Source: Acorus gramineus
Taxonomy: Eukaryota > Streptophyta > Magnoliopsida > Acorales > Acoraceae
Length of the DNA: 64,000 nt
Assembly: GCA_030737835.1 (NCBI GenBank)
Contig: CM060849.1
Location: 26,098,311 to 26,162,310, forward strand
Reading direction: 5' to 3'
The notes beneath the pieces were generated by a model. The model was not told the DNA's origin and made no database searches. It worked only from the letters and a program-made list of their open reading frames with translations. This document shows, piece by piece, positions 59,607 to 64,000 of the stretch. Within the stretch, counting starts at the first letter, position 1; each line of letters begins with the position of its first letter. A program made the translations under genes and the position numbers.

Positions 59607-60841
59607 TTGGCCCAATGTACAAAATGGAAGTATATTATTCCAGTCCTGTAACCTACCGAGCTACCCCCCTTGTCTTGCAAATGCTTTGTCTCCGGTGAAC
59701 TTTTCATAGTGTTACCAAGTGTAGTAGTTGTAGTTCTTCAATGGAAGGGTCTCTAACCATTTCCATTTGTTGGCATTGGATGGAAGGGTTTTATTTCTTG
59801 GCTTTTGATTATTTGAGCCCATGTAGAGATGAACAAATGGTGGAGCTTTCAGGCTTTTTAATCTGTGCTTTATATAGTTTATTATTTATTATGCAACATT
59901 TACACTGTTACATCCCTTTTGGCAGTGGGTAAAGATTATTTTGGTTAAAATAAATACCAGGGTATTATAATATTCTTGAATTTAATTTACTTTTATCTTT
60001 AGAAATTTAATAAGTTAAAGTGTGGCCATATAAAGGAGAATATTTAATGTACAATTTTTATTTTTATTAATACTTAATGTAAAAGGTTTTTTTAAATTTG
60101 AGGAATGGTAGACTGTTGCTATCTCAGTTTTATACAAAAAAAAAAAAATTCGAAGTTACAAAATTTAAAAGGACCGAGAATAGGGCACAAAACACTTGGC
60201 AACATTGTGCAAAATGGAATACGAATGAAGTGATGGAAAGTAAAATAATTTTCTTTGACCATTCAAAAATCTAATGTTTGTGTTAAATAATAGAAGAAAT
60301 TTTTTTTCTATTATTTTCCTTCTCTTCAGTGGTCTTTAATGTAAAAGTTTGTTTTATTTATTTGTATGAGTGGATTAAAATATATATTTTTAATCTTTTA
60401 TAATTTTTTTATTCATATTTTATTTACAATTCATTCATAGTTAATTAAATAATAAGAACTTTATTATTTTACTTTTTCAATAAAAATAATTAATAACATA
60501 AATTAATAACAACCAAAATATTATGGATAAAATAAACCATATTCTTGTGTTTATTCAACAGTATAGAAGGGAATTCTTCCAACTCTTCCATATTCCTAAT
60601 GTTATTCGGGACTTATTCGGGAATAAAAACATGGGTTAAATTCCCTGATCCGTCTGAACCGGAATAAAACAAATCTCCTCGCTCTGCTGATATCAGATCC
60701 GCCATTGCCAACACCTATAGATTGAACTGAGAGAATTAAAAGCTCTGTTGGATCCAATGTTTCCATAACAAATTAAAACCACCTCTACAGATCCACTCAT
60801 ACATAAACATTTCAACAAAACCCATCGAAACATCAACAACA
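59607..60841. other. Intergenic region between ABIL and xylosyltransferase genes
   Basis: Contains the ABIL 3' untranslated region, AT-rich DNA and, from about 60640, the leader of the next gene. No additional gene is seen. Confidence 0.5.
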
Positions 60842-63522
60842 ATGACTACAAATCTCCACCAAAGACAACAACAGCAGCCGCCGCCACTGGCGGATCCGTA
60901 CCCTCTATCGCCCAGATCTCTCGCCGCCACCGCCCACCAAAACCCCGCCGCCGCCCTCTTCAAACGCTCAACCCTCTTATTCCTCCTCTCCCTCCTCATC
61001 ATCCTCGGCGTCTTCTTCCCCTACTCGGGCAACCCTAACATCTTCTCCTACATCGTCGGCCGAGGCGGGGGATCCACCGATCTGAAGTGGCGGGACTACA
61101 CACTCTCCGAGGCGGCGGCGTTCGTCGGGAAGAACGGGACGGTGATCGTGTGCGCGGTGAGTCAGCCTTACTTGCCGTTCCTGAATAACTGGCTCATCAG
61201 TGTTGCACGGAGGGGGCATCACGAGAAGGTGCTGGTGATCGCGGAGGACTACGCGACGCTCTATAGAGTGAACCGGAAGTGGCCCGGGCACGCCGTCCTC
61301 GTCCCGCCTGCCCCCGACGCGCAGACCGCCCATAAATTTGGGTCTCAGGTAAACCCAATCTCTTGATTTTTGTGTTGGCTATTGAAATCAAGAGATTGGC
61401 ATACTTAAAATTGTATGTATTGTATGTTGTTCACACAATTGGTTATCCTTGTAGGGTTGAAGAGTGAAAAATTCACTTTTTTTAGCTGGATTTGGTGGTG
61501 AAGAATGACTGCGTATTAAATTGATTGCGGTGTTTAGGAATGCAAGCATTGGTTTATGGGTTGTCTGTGTATTGGAGATATTAGTAAGGTTTCCTCGTAA
61601 ATTTTGAGTGAGAATTGAGAAATCTCATTGAGGGATGGGTGTATGTCATCGGAAGTTTTTAGGACCGATTAGGCGGGACTGATTGATTCTAATCATCCCT
61701 CTTTGGAGTTATTCATTCGTAGGTCATAAAGACTGCTTAGGAGTTTTTATCTTGTGGGGGTATTGATTTGTCATTGTAAATTAGCTATTCTTATTGACCA
61801 GTTTTTTTTTTAATTACTTTTGGTTTTATTTCCACCAATATTTCCTCGAGTCAATTCCACAAGCATAAATAGATGTGGCTAAGCAATTTATTATTCTCAC
61901 TTTGGATAAGCTCACTCTTTTAATCCCCTTTTGGAACCAATTTTCAAATGAATCTTGCAGAAACAGTTTTTAGATAATCGTTCCAAACAAGTAGTTTTGA
62001 ACTTCAACATTTGGTTTCATATTTTGATTTTTATTTTTTTTAGTCAACGGACAACTTTTCTTAAAAAGCTGGTTGAGAATTGAATGGATCATTTTAATCA
62101 ATTTAGAGCGTAAGATGTTTTTGAAAATTGGTTCCAAATGGGGCCTAGGAGGAGAAAGCACCCCCCATATTTTAGATTTCCTTTTCCTATTGCTTGACAG
62201 CAAAATATAGCTTTCCAACCAAGCACGTGCTCTCTCTCAACTGCTTAATGTAATGCATGTACAGATCTGTTATTTTTTAATATATTAATAGGTATGTTGA
62301 TTTCCTTTTTTGTGACACTGATGTTCTTATCTCATTTGACAGGGATTCTTCAATTTCACATCCCGTAGGCCTCGCCACCTACTGAATATATTGGAGCTTG
62401 GATATAATGTGATGTACAATGATGTTGATATGGTCTGGGTCGCAGATCCATTTCCATATCTTAAAGGAAATCATGACGTGTATTTCACTGATGACATGGC
62501 TGCAGTATGTATTTCCAAGTTTAATTGATGTACAAGATAATAAAATATTTTGTATGTGTGTGTGTAATCTCCTCATTTTCTCTCATTACTAACAGGTGAA
62601 GCCTCTGGATCATCCCCATGACCTGCCTCCTCCAGGGAAGAAGGGGCGAACTTACATTTGCAGCTGCATGATATTCCTTCGTCCTACTGATGGAGCAAAG
62701 CTAGTCATGAAGAAGTGGATCGAAGAACTCAAAGATCAGCCATGGTCTAAAACAAAGAAATCAAATGACCAACCGGCTTTTAATTGGGCCTTGAATAAAA
62801 CCGCAGACCAGGTGTGCTTCTTATGTTAAATTATTAATACATATATTTTCACATCTAATGAACCTTACTAGGCAGGAAGAATTTCACATCTTATTCTACG
62901 GTTAGGTTTAGTTGTTTTGTTAGATCATGATAAGACCTATTATGTGAAAGTAAATTTACATCAATTTATGGAATAATGAGACAGCCTTTTGTTGTGCTGA
63001 CTGTGGAACAGAATTCATTTTCAGTTTTGGGTAAAAAATCAACTGAGAACACTTTTGCTTGCAAAAATAGACCTGAAATTGGTGGAACAAATGAAGTGGG
63101 TACTAAACTGAGGCAGTTAAGTTGGATGGAAATTTTCTTTTTTCTAACAGACCTTGATCAGGACCCTAACACGACATTAATTTTACTGGATTTCATATGC
63201 CCTTTTGACATACCAGTATAATAATATCCAAATTTACCAATTTATGTAATTTTTTGTTTGACCACTCTAACTGTGCGTGCTTGATCATTTCTTTGATTAA
63301 TCATGTTTGCAGGTGGATCTTTATCTTCTGCCCCAGGCTGCATTCCCATCTGGAGGACTGTACTTTAAAAATCAAACATGGGCTCAGGAAACCAAAGGCA
63401 TGCATGTCATCATTCACAACAATTACATCACTGGCTTTGAGAAGAAGATAAAGCGCTTTCATGAATTTGGACTTTGGTTGGTAGACGACTACATCAACGA
63501 GTCACCACTTGGCAGATTATAG
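60842..63522 (+). CDS. RG-II alpha-1,3-xylosyltransferase, RGXT/MGP4-like (GT77)
   Basis: Four phase-0 exons: 60842-61348, 62343-62504, 62596-62811 and 63313-63522, 364 residues. This is a type II Golgi protein: a short Gln/Pro-rich cytosolic tail, a membrane anchor (about 42-62, STLLFLLSLLIILGVFF) and a lumenal GT77 domain. Motifs include TVIVCAVSQPYLPFLNNWLI, KVLVIAEDYATLY, GFFNFTSRRPRHLLNILELG and the nucleotide-sugar/metal site DVD (196-198, in YNDVDMVW). ICSCMIFLRPTDGAKL, DQPAFNWALNKTA, LLPQAAFPSGGLYF and LWLVDDYINESPLGRL follow. Family members transfer xylose from UDP-xylose to fucose in rhamnogalacturonan-II, and MGP4 is needed for pollen-tube growth. It matches the family end to end. 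Confidence 0.93.
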
Positions 63523-64000
63523 GGTGGCAAGCATTGCTTCCTTCAGCCATCCAAAGTCGAGGAGTTGAGCCTGTCACGTTGGTGGAGCACTCTATCCCAG
63601 ATTCATCTCTTCAACAGAATTTCCAGGTCATGGTTGTGATCTACGATGAGCTGATGCAGCGAGGAAGAAACCTTACTCCGCTGGGTTTTCCCTCGGTTGG
63701 TTTTCAGCATTGCAATTCATCCATTCAGAGCTCCTGAAACTTCCAGGTCATGTTTAGTATAAATGATTACTGCAGCATTGCAATCTTTCACTAGGATTCC
63801 CTGATATTGATTAATTCATCTGGCAGAAAAGCTTATTGGAATGATTTCTATAAACTATCATGGTTGAATCTTTATCTTACAGATAGTTTAAAATTCTCCA
63901 GCTCATGAGTGTCCTAAATAGCCTGTAAATTTCTATGACCATCAAAATTTTGTAATCCCAATTTTGAGCGAATTCTGTTTTGAGCATGCAAATTTTCTTA
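63523..64000. other. 3' flank of the xylosyltransferase gene
   Basis: Probably the 3' untranslated region followed by intergenic DNA. An open frame overlaps it but shows no recognisable protein. Confidence 0.5.

Noticed and set aside
1-64000. CRISPR array or prokaryotic-type operon
   Set aside because: Introns, MITEs and plant-specific genes show eukaryotic nuclear DNA; no spaced direct-repeat array is present.

Overview
This is about 64 kb of nuclear DNA from a flowering plant. The evidence is GT-AG introns in plant-specific genes, long AT-rich intergenic DNA, and a dense population of plant-type transposons (Mutator-like, PIF/Harbinger MITEs, CACTA, a Helitron-like end, LTR, LINE and SINE debris). 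The species cannot be named from the sequence; a dicot or other non-grass angiosperm seems likely.

Layout. 0.6-3.4 kb: an SD3-1-like S-domain receptor kinase on the + strand. 3.4-11.8 kb: gene-poor repeats, including a Helitron-like end, LTR-like DNA and a Mutator-like element carrying a gene fragment. 11.8-16.9 kb: a very large palindrome with two arms of about 2.3 kb, carrying fragments of a LEA-like gene and a reverse-transcriptase-type RNase H domain. 17.2-17.7 kb: a possible truncated first exon. 19.9-22.5 kb: an IDN2/FDM-like (RNA-directed DNA methylation) gene whose XH domain is broken by a 7-bp tandem duplication. 26.7-38.7 kb: an inverted segmental duplication carrying an F-box-associated (FBA) domain gene, decayed on the left and intact on the right. 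A small SR-type RRM gene lies just upstream of the intact copy and is in splice phase with it. 38.6-49.2 kb: a transposon field with three beta-tubulin gene fragments, two Mutator-like elements with perfect 9-bp target duplications, a CACTA end and several MITEs. 49.5-63.5 kb: a compact block of four ordinary + strand genes: TOO MANY MOUTHS (stomatal patterning), a DUF2358 protein, an ABIL subunit of the SCAR/WAVE complex, and an RGXT/MGP4 xylosyltransferase of pectin RG-II synthesis.

The right-hand genes are unrelated housekeeping or developmental genes and do not form a pathway. The unusual biology is in the left and middle parts: the palindrome (a potential hairpin-RNA source), the broken RdDM-family gene beside it, the possible RRM-FBA chimera in an inverted duplication, and repeated capture of gene fragments by transposons. 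Exon boundaries were set by eye from splice consensus, reading frame and family similarity, with no transcript data.
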